Of a DNA stretch of 64,000 nt, positions 33,024-42,565 are shown in pieces (position 1 is the first letter of the stretch; every line of letters begins with the position of its first letter). Under the pieces are notes generated by a model. That model was not told the DNA's origin, did not search any database, and saw only the letters and a program-made list of their open reading frames with translations. The position numbers and the translations under genes were made by a program. The DNA comes from Pseudomonas sp. R84 (GTDB taxonomy: Bacteria; Pseudomonadota; Gammaproteobacteria; Pseudomonadales; Pseudomonadaceae): positions 4,577,501-4,641,500 of the forward strand of contig NZ_CP019426.1 of assembly GCF_009834515.1 (NCBI RefSeq), given 5' to 3'.

Positions 33024-34235
33024 ATGCAGTTCAGCAAATCGAACAAGCTCGCCAACGTCTGCTACGACATTCGCGGCCCGGTGCTCAAGCACGCCAAACG
33101 ACTGGAAGAGGAAGGCCAGCGCATCCTCAAGCTGAACATCGGCAACCCGGCGCCGTTTGGTTTCGAAGCGCCGGACGAAATTCTTCAGGATGTGATCCGC
33201 AACCTGCCGACCGCGCAAGGCTACAGCGACTCCAAAGGCCTGTTCAGCGCGCGCAAAGCGGTGATGCAGTACTACCAGCAAAAGAATGTCGAAGGTGTCG
33301 GCATCGAAGACATCTACCTGGGCAACGGCGTTTCCGAGCTGATCGTGATGTCGCTGCAGGCGCTGCTCAACAACGGCGACGAAGTACTGGTGCCCGCCCC
33401 GGACTATCCGCTGTGGACCGCCGCCGTCAGCCTCGCTGGAGGTAACGCCGTGCATTACCTGTGCGACGAAGGCGCCGACTGGTTCCCGGATCTGGCCGAC
33501 ATCAAGGCCAAGATCACCCCGAACACCAAAGCCATGGTGATCATCAACCCGAACAACCCGACCGGCGCGGTGTATTCGAAGGAAGTGTTGCTGGGCATGC
33601 TCGAAATCGCCCGTGCGCACAACCTGGTGGTGTTCTCCGACGAGATCTACGACAAGATTCTGTACGACGATGCCGTGCACATCTGCACCGCATCGCTTGC
33701 TCCGGACTTGCTCTGCCTGACCTTTAACGGCCTGTCGAAGTCCTACCGTGTGGCGGGTTTCCGCTCCGGCTGGATCGCCATCTCCGGGCCGAAGCACAAC
33801 GCGCAGAGCTACATCGAAGGCATCGACATGCTGGCCAACATGCGCCTGTGCGCCAACGTGCCGAGCCAGCACGCGATCCAGACCGCATTGGGTGGCTATC
33901 AGAGCATCAACGACCTGGTGCTGCCGCAGGGTCGCCTGCTGGAACAGCGCAACCGCACCTGGGAATTGCTCAACGACATTCCGGGCGTAAGCTGCGTCAA
34001 GCCGATGGGCGCACTGTATGCGTTCCCGAAAATCGACCCAAAGGTCTGCCCAATCCACAACGACGAGAAATTCGTTCTCGACCTGCTGCTCTCCGAGAAG
34101 CTGCTGGTGGTGCAAGGCACGGCGTTCAACTGGCCATGGCCTGACCACTTCCGCGTGGTCACCCTGCCCCGCGTCGACGATCTGGAAATGGCCATCGGCC
34201 GTATCGGCAACTTCCTCAAGTCCTACCGCCAGTAA
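33024..34235 (+). CDS. alaA: Alanine aminotransferase AlaA (PLP-dependent)
   Basis: A 403-residue fold-type I aminotransferase with the PLP-lysine in NGLSKSYRVAGFRSGW near residue 240, NPNNPTGAVYS near 175 and the C-terminal arginine in FRVVTLPR. It closely follows E. coli AlaA in length and sequence; it makes alanine from pyruvate with glutamate. The start MQFSKSNKLANV at 33024 is the usual one; the 218-base leader upstream holds the promoter. Confidence 0.9.
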   Translation: MQFSKSNKLANVCYDIRGPVLKHAKRLEEEGQRILKLNIGNPAPFGFEAPDEILQDVIRNLPTAQGYSDSKGLFSARKAVMQYYQQKNVEGVGIEDIYLGNGVSELIVMSLQALLNNGDEVLVPAPDYPLWTAAVSLAGGNAVHYLCDEGADWFPDLADIKAKITPNTKAMVIINPNNPTGAVYSKEVLLGMLEIARAHNLVVFSDEIYDKILYDDAVHICTASLAPDLLCLTFNGLSKSYRVAGFRSGWIAISGPKHNAQSYIEGIDMLANMRLCANVPSQHAIQTALGGYQSINDLVLPQGRLLEQRNRTWELLNDIPGVSCVKPMGALYAFPKIDPKVCPIHNDEKFVLDLLLSEKLLVVQGTAFNWPWPDHFRVVTLPRVDDLEMAIGRIGNFLKSYRQ

Positions 34236-34243
34236 GTGGCCAG

Positions 34244-34273
34244 CAGTGCGCAACGGTCATACGTTGCGCACTG
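34244..34273. terminator. Perfect 12-bp hairpin after alaA
   Basis: CAGTGCGCAACG and CGTTGCGCACTG are perfectly inverted around a 6-base loop, 9 bases after the alaA stop codon. There is no T-run, so it may be a processing or mRNA-stability element rather than a classic terminator. Confidence 0.55.
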
Positions 34274-34462
34274 TCTGATTCAGCAACACTTCTGCATTCC
34301 GCGTCCGCGCACGCCTTCTACACTTGCGATTCATACCGCTTACCTGCGTCCGGCGTAATGACGACGGGTCGCGGCAGGCTGTCATCCCGATCGTTTTCTG
34401 TCGTGGGAAATGTGCCGAGCACCGAAGAATCCGCTGTAGGACACAGTTTGAAATAGTCACTC

Positions 34463-34492
34463 AGTTGAATAGCCCGGTGCGGCACCTTATAT
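34463..34492 (+). promoter_or_regulatory. Candidate htpX promoter (sigma-70 and sigma-32-like)
   Basis: TTGAAT (34465-34470), 16 bases, TTATAT (34487-34492) is a good sigma-70 promoter. The same bases can be read as a heat-shock promoter: GTTGAA as -35 and CACCTTAT (34483-34490) as -10 at 13-base spacing, which partly fits CTTGAA/CCCCATnT. htpX is a heat-shock gene in other bacteria. Confidence 0.5.
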
Positions 34493-34538
34493 ACCCCGCA
34501 GTACGCTACATCTTTAGCTTGAGGAGATTTCTACAACC

Positions 34539-35426
34539 ATGATGCGCATCCTGCTGTTTTTGGCCACTAACCTGGCGGTCGTGCTGATAGCCAGCATCAC
34601 CCTGAGCCTGTTCGGCTTCAACGGGTTCATGGCGGCCAACGGGGTTGATCTCGACCTTAGTCAGCTGCTGGTTTTCTGTGCAGTCTTTGGTTTCGCCGGC
34701 TCGCTGTTCTCGCTGTTCATCTCCAAGTGGATGGCGAAAATGAGCACCGGCACCCAGATCATCAGCCAGCCACGCACCCGGCATGAGCAATGGCTGCTGC
34801 AAACCGTCGAGCAACTGTCCCGCGAAGCCGGGATCAAGATGCCCGAAGTCGGTATTTTCCCGGCCTACGAAGCAAACGCCTTCGCCACCGGCTGGAACAA
34901 GAACGACGCGCTGGTCGCGGTCAGCCAGGGCTTGCTCGAGCGCTTCTCGCCCGATGAAGTGAAAGCCGTACTGGCCCACGAAATCGGTCACGTGGCCAAC
35001 GGCGACATGGTCACCCTGGCGCTGATTCAAGGCGTGGTGAACACCTTCGTGATGTTCTTTGCGCGGATCATTGGCAACTTCGTCGACAAGGTGATTTTCA
35101 AGAACGAAGAAGGCCAGGGCATCGCTTACTACGTGGCGACCATCTTCGCCGAACTGGTACTGGGCATTCTCGCCAGTGCAATCGTCATGTGGTTCTCGCG
35201 CAAGCGCGAATTCCGTGCCGACGAAGCCGGCGCCCGTCTGGCCGGCACCACCGCAATGATCGGCGCACTGCAACGCCTGCGCGCCGAACAGGGCCTGCCG
35301 GTGCACATGCCGGACACCCTGAACGCCTTTGGCATCAACGGTGGCATCAAACAGGGCTTCGCCCGCATGTTCATGAGCCACCCGCCGCTGGAAGAGCGTA
35401 TCGACGCGTTGCGTCGTCGCGGTTGA
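34539..35426 (+). CDS. htpX: Membrane zinc metalloprotease HtpX
   Basis: A 295-residue inner-membrane M48 protease with two N-terminal helices (residues 3-25 and 35-57), the zinc motif [10 protein letters not shown] near residue 148, two further helices (about 160-215) and the third zinc ligand in FRADEAGA. It degrades damaged membrane proteins together with FtsH. Two adjacent ATGs lie behind GAGGAG; the first is used. Confidence 0.95.
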   Translation: MMRILLFLATNLAVVLIASITLSLFGFNGFMAANGVDLDLSQLLVFCAVFGFAGSLFSLFISKWMAKMSTGTQIISQPRTRHEQWLLQTVEQLSREAGIKMPEVGIFPAYEANAFATGWNKNDALVAVSQGLLERFSPDEVKAVLAHEIGHVANGDMVTLALIQGVVNTFVMFFARIIGNFVDKVIFKNEEGQGIAYYVATIFAELVLGILASAIVMWFSRKREFRADEAGARLAGTTAMIGALQRLRAEQGLPVHMPDTLNAFGINGGIKQGFARMFMSHPPLEERIDALRRRG

Positions 35427-35448
35427 TCAGATTGGCGTAAAAACAAGA

Positions 35449-35474
35449 GGCCCGCAGTGATGCGGGCCTTTTTT
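35449..35474 (+). terminator. htpX terminator
   Basis: An 8-bp stem GGCCCGCA/TGCGGGCC with loop GTGA is followed by six Ts, 23 bases after the htpX stop codon. Confidence 0.9.
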
Positions 35475-35503
35475 GTTCCTGCCAATAATGGATTGTTGCT
35501 GAT

Positions 35504-35587
35504 GGCCTCTTCGCGAGCAGGCTCGCTCCCACACGAGCCCTGCGAACACCCATCCAATGTGGGAGCGAGCCTGCTCGCGAAGAGGCC
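35504..35587. repeat. REP palindrome pair
   Basis: Perfect 30-bp inverted arms (35504-35533 and 35558-35587) with the core TTCGCGAGCAGGCTCGCTCC and a 24-base spacer, between htpX and tpm. Confidence 0.92.
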
Positions 35588-35603
35588 GGTGAAGGCGACA
35601 AAA

Positions 35604-36251
35604 CTATCGGGAAGAAACGCGGTAAACCCGCTCCTCCAGCCGCGTCACTCCAGCCTGAAGGAACTTACCGCTCTCCCCCAGCACATCCTGCTCTTCCAAC
35701 ACCTGCACCTGCCAAGCACCACTCAGCAACCGTTTGACCTCATCATCCCCCACCGCAAACGGCGGCCCCGGCATCTGCGCCTGATCGTAGTCCAGCGTAA
35801 TCAACAGCCCTTGCACACCCAACGGCAGAATCCGCTGAAGATGCGCCGCATAACGCTCACGCATCGGCGCTGGCAAGGCAATCAGCGCGGCGCGGTCGTA
35901 CAACGCCGTGCAATCGGCCACATCGCCCGCCGTCAGCGCAAAAAAATCCCCGCACCACAACTCGATGGCATCGCTGCGATAGACCTTGAACGCGCCCTTC
36001 TCACTGATCTGTGGCTGTATCTGATGCTCACTGAAAAAGTCTTCAATAGCCTTTTCCGACAGCTCAATCCCGAGCACCTGATGACCGTGCCCTGCCAGCC
36101 ACGCCAGATCCAGACTTTTCCCACACAAAGGCACGAGCACTCGCGCCGGTGCCGGGGCCGCCCAGTGCCGCTGCAGATACGGGTTCACCTCGGGCAGATG
36201 GAACCCGATCTGCCCCGAAGCCCACTTCTTGTGCCAAAACTCAGGTTGCAT
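35604..36251 (-). CDS. tpm: Thiopurine S-methyltransferase Tpm
   Basis: A 215-residue SAM-dependent methyltransferase with the family start [14 protein letters not shown] and SAM-binding [15 protein letters not shown] near residue 40. In pseudomonads it methylates thiopurines and also tellurite or selenite compounds. Its position after htpX matches the usual Pseudomonas order. Confidence 0.93.
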   Translation of the reverse strand: MQPEFWHKKWASGQIGFHLPEVNPYLQRHWAAPAPARVLVPLCGKSLDLAWLAGHGHQVLGIELSEKAIEDFFSEHQIQPQISEKGAFKVYRSDAIELWCGDFFALTAGDVADCTALYDRAALIALPAPMRERYAAHLQRILPLGVQGLLITLDYDQAQMPGPPFAVGDDEVKRLLSGAWQVQVLEEQDVLGESGKFLQAGVTRLEERVYRVSSR

Positions 36252-36354
36252 GCATCACTCCAAATAATTCGATCAAAAAGCGTTAAAACTTATATTAGAT
36301 TTAGATCAATGATCTGAATGAAGATGAGGCCATCTTAACGCTCAGGAACCCATC

Positions 36355-37122
36355 ATGTTTCCCAGCCTGTTTATTTCCCACGGTTCACCCATGCTGGCGC
36401 TGGAGCCCGGCGCCAGTGGCCCGGCGCTGGCGCGTCTGGCCGCCGAATTACCGAAGCCCAAAGCCATCGTCATCGTCTCCGCCCATTGGGAAAGCCACGA
36501 ACTGCTGGTCAGCAGTAATGCGCAACCGGAAACCTGGCACGACTTCGGCGGCTTTCCCCGCGCGCTGTTTGAAGTGCAGTACCCGGCGCCGGGCAATCCG
36601 CAGTTGGCCGCTGAGGTGGCCGATCTGTTGAATGCCAACAACCTGCCCGCTCGCCTCGACCCGCAACGCCCGTTCGATCATGGCGTCTGGGTACCGCTGT
36701 CGTTGATGTACCCGCAAGCGGATATCCCGGTGGTGCAAATTTCTCTGCCGAGTCGTGGCGGCCCGGCGTTGCAAACCCGGGTCGGCCGAGCGCTGGCGAG
36801 TCTGCGTGACCAGGGAATTTTGCTGATCGGTTCCGGAAGCATCACCCACAACCTGCGTGAACTCGACTGGCACGCCGGCCCGGAAAGTGTCGAGCCATGG
36901 GCGCGGGATTTTCGTGACTGGGTGATTGAGAAGTTGGCGGCCGACGATGAGGCGGCGTTGCATGATTATCGCCAGCAGGCGCCGCATGCGGTGCGCAGTC
37001 ATCCGAGTGATGAGCATTTGTTGCCGCTGTATTTCGCGCGGGGTGCGGGCGGTGCGTTTAGCGTTGCGCACAAAGGATTCACGATGGGTGCGTTGGGCAT
37101 GGATATTTATCGTTTCGGTTGA
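36355..37122 (+). CDS. Class III extradiol dioxygenase, DOPA 4,5-dioxygenase type (YgiD-like)
   Basis: A 255-residue enzyme of the LigB superfamily with metal-ligand histidines in FISHGSPML (residue 9), VSAHWES near 42 and SITHNLREL near 165. E. coli YgiD opens the ring of L-DOPA to betalamic acid using zinc or iron. The natural substrate here is unknown. A single REP sequence starts 4 bases after the stop codon. Confidence 0.88.
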   Translation: MFPSLFISHGSPMLALEPGASGPALARLAAELPKPKAIVIVSAHWESHELLVSSNAQPETWHDFGGFPRALFEVQYPAPGNPQLAAEVADLLNANNLPARLDPQRPFDHGVWVPLSLMYPQADIPVVQISLPSRGGPALQTRVGRALASLRDQGILLIGSGSITHNLRELDWHAGPESVEPWARDFRDWVIEKLAADDEAALHDYRQQAPHAVRSHPSDEHLLPLYFARGAGGAFSVAHKGFTMGALGMDIYRFG

Positions 37123-37125
37123 CGC

Positions 37126-37150
37126 CTTCGCGAGCAGGCTCGCTCCCACA
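37126..37150. repeat. Single REP element
   Basis: One copy of the 25-base core starting CTTCGCGAGCAGGCTCGCTC without an inverted partner, placed immediately after the dioxygenase stop codon. Confidence 0.85.
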
Positions 37151-37166
37151 AAGGCAAAAAGCAGGC

Positions 37167-37199
37167 AAAAAAAATCCCCGAACCAGTCGGGGATTTTTT
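37167..37199. terminator. Bidirectional terminator between dioxygenase and deaD genes
   Basis: Stem ATCCCCGA/TCGGGGAT with a 5-base loop, flanked by a run of As on the left and Ts on the right. Confidence 0.88.
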
Positions 37200-37227
37200 A
37201 TGTTCGATCAATCAGCCCAAGGACGGA

Positions 37228-38901
37228 TCAATCTTCGCGGTAGCGACGCAGTTTCAGCTGCTTACCGGCAACGCGAGTGTCCTTCAGTTTGGTCAGGAGC
37301 TTGTCCAGACCATCTTCCGGCAGCTCGACGAGGCTGAAGCTGTCACGCACCTGGATGCGACCGATCGCTTCACGGGCCAGACCGCCTTCGTTGAGGATGG
37401 CGCCCAGCAGGTTTTTCGCAGCGATACCATCACGCGCGCCCAGCGCGGTACGGCAACGAGCACGGCCTTCGCCCAAAGGCATTGGTGCGCGACGCTCGCG
37501 GTCACCACGATCAGGACGATCACCGGTGCGCTCAGGACGATCGCCACGCGGTGCGTTGTTCGGCACCAGTGGACGCTCCTTCTCGATCGCAGCCAGGTTC
37601 AGCGCTTGACCGTTGGTGGCTTTGCGCAGCAGCGCAGCAGCCAGGGCACGCGGGGTGCAGCCGATGTCTGCAGTCAGACGATCGAGCAGCTCACCGTGAG
37701 TCGACTCGGCATCAGCAACCAGCGGCGACAGGCTGTTGGTCAGTTTCTTGATGCGTGCATCGAGAACAGCTTGAGCGTCCGGCAGGCGTACTTCGGCAAC
37801 TTTTTGACCGGTTACACGCTCGATCACTTGCAGCATGCGGCGCTCACGTGGAGTCACCAGCAGCAGTGCACGACCTTCGCGACCAGCACGGCCAGTACGG
37901 CCGATACGGTGAACGTAGGACTCTGGGTCGTACGGCATGTCAACGTTGAACACGTGAGTGATGCGCGGAACGTCCAGACCACGGGCAGCAACGTCGGTCG
38001 CAACAACGATGTCCAGACGGCCATCTTTCAGCGAGTCGATGACGCGCTCACGCTGGTTCTGGGCGATGTCACCGTTCAGCGCTGCGGCTTTGTAGCCTTT
38101 GGCGTCGAGGGCGCTGGCCAGATCCAGGGTCGCTTGCTTGGTGCGCACGAACATGATCAGAGCGTCGAAATCTTCCACTTCCAGCAAGCTGAGAACGGCC
38201 GAAGTCTTCTGATCAGCGTGAACCAACAGGTGAGCCTGTTCGATCGCGGTAACGGTCTGGGTCTTGGTCTGGATCTTCACGTGTTGCGGATCGCGCAGGT
38301 GGCGTTCGGCAATGGCGCGGATCGACTGCGGCAGGGTAGCCGAGAACAAAACGGTCTGACGGGTCGCTGGCAGAGCCTTGAAGATGACTTCCAGGTCATC
38401 CATGAAGCCCAGTTTCAACATTTCGTCAGCTTCGTCGAGAACCAGGTGGTTCACGGTCGACAGAACTTTTTCGTCACGACGCAGGTGGTCGCACAGACGG
38501 CCCGGAGTGGCGACAACGATCTGTGCGCCATTACGGATTGCTTTCAGTTGCGGGCCCATAGGCGCGCCGCCGTAAACAGCCACAACGGTAACGCCCGGCA
38601 TTTGCTTGGCGTAGGTTTCGAAAGCGGTTGCTACTTGCAGCGCCAACTCACGAGTTGGCGCCAGGATCAGGGCTTGCGGTTCGCGCTTGGCAGGATCGAT
38701 GCGGTGCAGGATAGGCAGTGCGAACGCGGCTGTTTTACCGGTACCGGTTTGCGCCTGGCCAATCATGTCCTGGCCGGCCATGATGATCGGGATCGATTGC
38801 TGCTGAATCGCCGAAGGCTCTTCGTAGCCAGTCGCTGCGACGGCTGCAAGAATATTCGGGTTAAGATTAAAAGCGGCGAATCCGCCGGTTTCCTGGGTCA
38901 T
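37228..38901 (-). CDS. deaD: DEAD-box RNA helicase DeaD/CsdA
   Basis: A 557-residue helicase: motif I AQTGTGKT near residue 48, motif II DEAD in VLDEADEML near 155, SAT (FSATLP) near 190, motif VI HRIGRTGRAGREGRALLL near 335, then the CsdA-type C-terminal RNA-binding domain (LGARDGIAAKNLLGAI and later) and a basic linker rich in DRPERTGDR. It unwinds RNA during ribosome assembly and at low temperature. The start MTQETGGFAAFNL at 38901 matches the family; the frame stays open for 89 more codons upstream, which are leader. Confidence 0.94.
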   Translation of the reverse strand: MTQETGGFAAFNLNPNILAAVAATGYEEPSAIQQQSIPIIMAGQDMIGQAQTGTGKTAAFALPILHRIDPAKREPQALILAPTRELALQVATAFETYAKQMPGVTVVAVYGGAPMGPQLKAIRNGAQIVVATPGRLCDHLRRDEKVLSTVNHLVLDEADEMLKLGFMDDLEVIFKALPATRQTVLFSATLPQSIRAIAERHLRDPQHVKIQTKTQTVTAIEQAHLLVHADQKTSAVLSLLEVEDFDALIMFVRTKQATLDLASALDAKGYKAAALNGDIAQNQRERVIDSLKDGRLDIVVATDVAARGLDVPRITHVFNVDMPYDPESYVHRIGRTGRAGREGRALLLVTPRERRMLQVIERVTGQKVAEVRLPDAQAVLDARIKKLTNSLSPLVADAESTHGELLDRLTADIGCTPRALAAALLRKATNGQALNLAAIEKERPLVPNNAPRGDRPERTGDRPDRGDRERRAPMPLGEGRARCRTALGARDGIAAKNLLGAILNEGGLAREAIGRIQVRDSFSLVELPEDGLDKLLTKLKDTRVAGKQLKLRRYRED

Positions 38902-39324
38902 GGGTCTGCCTCTAAGTGCATCCGCAAAGACCCATGCTCCAAAGCTGCGCATGCCGTGTTGAGACTCAAGAGTCGCCCTGGCAGCTTTGTCGGCGGGGAT
39001 TTGCGAAAACGAATGAATGAAAAAAAGAATCGTCCGGGAAGAGCCCGCAATGCGGACGTGCAGCCGAAGCTGACTTCGGGAAATTGCGCTACCTAAACGC
39101 GGCCCGGTTAAAGGCCGGCGCGCACTATACCGGATTTTGCCCAAAAAGGGAGCTTTTTTTATCGTCAAAATACCTGTGTCACCGCTGTGTAACGGGGTTT
39201 TGCGGATAATCGCGCCAAGGTCTATTTTTCAAAGGCCCGGCCCTGCGGGCGATGACGCTTAAACGATTCATCGACATGCGGCATTCCGTCGCTGCACCCG
39301 CCCTTCCTGCCCGAGGATCCAGCC
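38902..39324. other. Long deaD leader and shared promoter region
   Basis: A 423-base gap between divergent deaD and a crotonase gene. A minus-strand -10-like TATAGT (plus-strand 39124-39129) suggests a deaD transcript start near 39117 and a leader of about 215 bases, in keeping with the long leaders of cold-shock helicase genes. The crotonase promoter must lie in 39130-39310. No RNA gene was recognised. Confidence 0.45.
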
Positions 39325-40116
39325 ATGAATCAGCTCTGCCCCGGCCGCGTCAGCCGTGAACGTCGTGGTCACGTCAACCTGATCGGCCTTGATCGAGCGG
39401 CCAAGCGCAATGCTTTCGACCTCGACCTGCTGAATGACCTGAGTTTGGCTTACGGTGAGTTCGAGGCCGACAGCGAAGCGCGGGTGGCGGTGGTGTTTGG
39501 TCACGGCGAGCACTTTACCGCTGGTCTGGATCTGGTCAGCGCCAGCGGCGCACTCGCTGAAGGCTGGCAGGTTCCGACCGGCGGTTGCGACCCATGGGGT
39601 GTTTTCGTCGGGCCACGGGTGAGCAAACCGGTGATTGTCGCCGCGCAGGGCTACTGCCTGACCATTGGCATCGAGCTGATGCTGGCGGCAGATATCAATC
39701 TCTGTGCGAGCAATACCCGCTTCGCGCAAATGGAAGTACAGCGTGGGATTTTTCCTTTTGGTGGCGCGACTTTACGTTTTCAACAGATTGCCGGTTGGGG
39801 CAATGCCATGCGCTGGTTGCTGACCGGCGATGAGTTTGATGCGCACGAGGCGTTGCATCTGGGATTGGTGCAGGAAGTCATGGCCAGTGAGGACCTGTTG
39901 CCGAGAGCGATTGAGTTGGCTGAACGGATTGCCCGGCAGGCACCGTTGGGGGTGCAGGCGACGTTGATGTCGGCGCGGCAGGCGCGGTATGAGGGTGAGA
40001 CGGCGGCGACGCAAGGGCTGCCGGCGCTGGTGAAGAAGTTGCTGGCAAGTGAGGATGCCAGGGAGGGGGTGAGGTCGTTGGTGGAGCGGCGACCTGGCAT
40101 TTTCAAAGGGATCTGA
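39325..40116 (+). CDS. Crotonase/enoyl-CoA hydratase family protein
   Basis: A 263-residue crotonase-fold protein. The oxyanion-hole segments are HFTAGLDL near residue 62 and AAQGYCLTIGIELMLAADI near 110. In true hydratases a Glu pair follows; here the second site reads EVQRGIFPFGGA, so only one of the catalytic acids is clear. The reaction is therefore uncertain (hydratase, isomerase or other acyl-CoA activity). The ATG at 39325 follows GAGGATCC. Confidence 0.85.
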   Translation: MNQLCPGRVSRERRGHVNLIGLDRAAKRNAFDLDLLNDLSLAYGEFEADSEARVAVVFGHGEHFTAGLDLVSASGALAEGWQVPTGGCDPWGVFVGPRVSKPVIVAAQGYCLTIGIELMLAADINLCASNTRFAQMEVQRGIFPFGGATLRFQQIAGWGNAMRWLLTGDEFDAHEALHLGLVQEVMASEDLLPRAIELAERIARQAPLGVQATLMSARQARYEGETAATQGLPALVKKLLASEDAREGVRSLVERRPGIFKGI

Positions 40117-40140
40117 AATTTTCGCAGACTATCAGGCCCT

Positions 40141-40206
40141 CTTCGCGAGCAGGCTCGCTCCCACAGGGAAATGCATTCCAGTGTGGGAGCGAGCCTGCTC
40201 GCGAAG
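40141..40206. repeat. REP palindrome pair
   Basis: 25-bp inverted arms (40141-40165 and 40182-40206) with the core TTCGCGAGCAGGCTCGCTCC and a 16-base spacer, between convergent crotonase and spermidine-synthase-like genes. Confidence 0.92.
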
Positions 40207-40223
40207 GGTCCATCACTGACAAC

Positions 40224-40979
40224 TCAGGTCGCCGGGCGAATACTGTTGATCAACGACTGCAACGAATACCCCAGCCGCGGCGCCAGCGCTTCGGCCCGGG
40301 CAGTCAGTGCCTGCATGTCCAGCACCTGATCGAGATCCGCCGGGACAATCAGGATCACATTGCCCTCCTTCACCGGCAACTCCCAGTAATGCCGGTGATA
40401 GAGCCCGCGCAACAACGCTGCGCCCAACGGTTTGCCATCATCGGTAGCCCACTGATTGATCACCAGCCAGCCACCGGGATTCAGCCGCTTCTGACAGTCG
40501 CCGAGAAAACTCCACGCCAGATGCCCGACACCCGGCCCGACATCGGTATACAGGTCGACGAAAATCAGGTCCGCCGGCTCAGCGCTCGGCAGCAACTCCA
40601 GCGCATCGCCGACGCGAATGTACAGGCGTGGATCATCGTCCAGCCCAAGGTATTCGATCGCCAGACGTGGCACATCCGGACGCAGTTCAATGGCTTCGAC
40701 ATCTTCCAGCGACAGGAACTTGAGACAGGCCTGCGTCAGCGTACCGGCACCCAGCCCGAGAAACAGCGCACTCTCCGGCTGCTCATGGCACAACGCACCG
40801 ATCAGCATCGCCCGGGTGTAATCGTATTCCAGCCAGCTCGGATCCGCGGTGAACACGCAGCTCTGCTCGATCGCATCGCCGAACTCGAGAAAGCGGTAAT
40901 CAGCCACTTCCAGCACGCGAATCACGCCGAACTCATCCTGTACTTCGGCGAGCAGATGCTCGACGCGCTCCTCAGTCAT
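40224..40979 (-). CDS. Spermidine-synthase-like methyltransferase-fold protein
   Basis: A 251-residue Rossmann-fold protein with the nucleotide-binding motif LFLGLGAGTLTQACL near residue 72, EAIELRPDV near 95 and DLIFVDLYTD near 137, as in spermidine synthase and related SpeE-like proteins. The first 60 residues match the small beta domain of that family. Polyamine synthesis is not proven; no speD is nearby. Confidence 0.8.
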   Translation of the reverse strand: MTEERVEHLLAEVQDEFGVIRVLEVADYRFLEFGDAIEQSCVFTADPSWLEYDYTRAMLIGALCHEQPESALFLGLGAGTLTQACLKFLSLEDVEAIELRPDVPRLAIEYLGLDDDPRLYIRVGDALELLPSAEPADLIFVDLYTDVGPGVGHLAWSFLGDCQKRLNPGGWLVINQWATDDGKPLGAALLRGLYHRHYWELPVKEGNVILIVPADLDQVLDMQALTARAEALAPRLGYSLQSLINSIRPAT

Positions 40980-41129
40980 TTCGTCTCCTGATGGTCACCG
41001 GGCGCGGTGACGCGATGGCACCGCTGTGGCGCCGTGGCAAAGCGGCGATTGTCGGCGATGGGGCAGGAGCAGGTCACGCACTAATTGCTGCTAACATGGC
41101 CTTCCGTGCGTAGACCCTTAGAGACCGTG

Positions 41130-42476
41130 ATGAGCCAACCGTGGAGCCCTGACAGCTGGCGCGCCCTGCCGATCCAGCAACAACCGCAATATCCCGACGC
41201 CGCGCACCTGCGCCAGGTCGAGCAAACCCTGGCCAGTTATCCGCCGCTGGTGTTTGCCGGTGAAGCGCGCGAACTGCGTCGACAGTTTGCCGAGGTCACT
41301 CAGGGCCGGGCCTTCCTGTTGCAGGGTGGCGATTGCGCGGAAAGCTTCGCCGAGTTCTCCGCAGCGAAAATTCGCGACACCTTTAAAGTGTTACTGCAAA
41401 TGGCGATCGTCATGACCTTCGCCGCCGGTTGCCCGGTGGTCAAGGTCGGACGCATGGCCGGCCAGTTCGCCAAGCCGCGCTCGGCCAATGACGAAACCAT
41501 CGACGGCGTAACGCTGCCGGCTTATCGCGGCGACATCGTCAACGGCATCGGCTTCGACGAAAAGAGCCGCGTGCCGGATCCGGAACGCCTGCTGCAGTCC
41601 TATCACCAGTCCACTGCCACGCTGAACCTGCTGCGCGCCTTCGCTCAGGGCGGTTTTGCCGACCTGCATCAGGTGCACAAGTGGAACCTCGACTTCATCG
41701 CCAACTCGGCGCTGGCCGAGAAGTACAGCCACCTCGCCGACCGCATTGATGAAACCCTGGCGTTCATGCGCGCCTGCGGCATGGACAGCTCGCCACAACT
41801 GCGCGAAACCAGCTTCTTCACCGCCCACGAAGCGTTGCTGCTGAACTACGAAGAAGCCTTCGTGCGCCGCGACAGCCTGACCAACGATTATTACGATTGC
41901 TCGGCGCATATGCTGTGGATCGGCGACCGCACCCGTCAGCTCGACGGTGCACACGTCGAATTCCTCCGTGGCGTGAATAATCCGATCGGCGTGAAAGTCG
42001 GCCCGAGCATGAACCCGGATGATCTGATCCGCCTGATTGATGTGCTCAACCCGGACAACGATCCAGGTCGCCTCAACCTGATCGCGCGGATGGGTGCGAA
42101 CAAGGTCGGCGATCACCTGCCGGCGCTGATTCGCGCGGTGCAGCGTGAAGGCAAGCAAGTGCTATGGAGTTCCGACCCGATGCACGGCAACACCATCAAG
42201 GCCAGCAGCGGCTACAAGACCCGCGACTTTGCGCAGATCCTTGGCGAGGTGAAGCAGTTCTTCCAGGTCCACGAAGCCGAAGGCAGTTATGCCGGCGGCA
42301 TTCACATCGAGATGACCGGACAGAATGTCACCGAGTGCATCGGGGGCGCGCGGCCGATTACCGAGGATGGCTTGTCGGATCGCTATCACACCCATTGTGA
42401 TCCACGGATGAATGCCGATCAGTCTCTGGAATTGGCGTTTTTGATTGCCGAAACCCTCAAGCAGGTTCGCCGCTAG
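41130..42476 (+). CDS. Class II 3-deoxy-7-phosphoheptulonate synthase
   Basis: A 448-residue type II DAHP synthase, which joins phosphoenolpyruvate and erythrose-4-phosphate in the first step of aromatic amino acid synthesis. Signatures are [10 protein letters not shown] near residue 68, [13 protein letters not shown] near 108 and [12 protein letters not shown] near 345, with metal-ligand His and Cys. The start [14 protein letters not shown] at 41130 is usual. A class I enzyme for the same step lies 15 kb downstream. Confidence 0.93.
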   Translation: MSQPWSPDSWRALPIQQQPQYPDAAHLRQVEQTLASYPPLVFAGEARELRRQFAEVTQGRAFLLQGGDCAESFAEFSAAKIRDTFKVLLQMAIVMTFAAGCPVVKVGRMAGQFAKPRSANDETIDGVTLPAYRGDIVNGIGFDEKSRVPDPERLLQSYHQSTATLNLLRAFAQGGFADLHQVHKWNLDFIANSALAEKYSHLADRIDETLAFMRACGMDSSPQLRETSFFTAHEALLLNYEEAFVRRDSLTNDYYDCSAHMLWIGDRTRQLDGAHVEFLRGVNNPIGVKVGPSMNPDDLIRLIDVLNPDNDPGRLNLIARMGANKVGDHLPALIRAVQREGKQVLWSSDPMHGNTIKASSGYKTRDFAQILGEVKQFFQVHEAEGSYAGGIHIEMTGQNVTECIGGARPITEDGLSDRYHTHCDPRMNADQSLELAFLIAETLKQVRR

Positions 42477-42490
42477 ACCGCGTCGCCACT

Positions 42491-42556
42491 TTCGCGAGCA
42501 GGCTCGCTCCCACACTGGATTTGTGTCGTCCATGTGGGAGCGAGCCTGCTCGCGAA
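42491..42556. repeat. REP palindrome pair
   Basis: 24-bp inverted arms (42491-42514 and 42533-42556) with the shared GAGCAGGCTCGCTCCCACA core, between the convergent DAHP synthase and ycaQ-like genes. Confidence 0.92.
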
Positions 42557-42565
42557 GAGGCCCGC

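Larger units (their letters stand above)
34236..34538. other. Intergenic region between alaA and htpX
   Basis: This 303-base gap holds the alaA hairpin at its start and the htpX promoter and ribosome site at its end. The middle (34290-34440) has no recognised feature. Confidence 0.45.
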
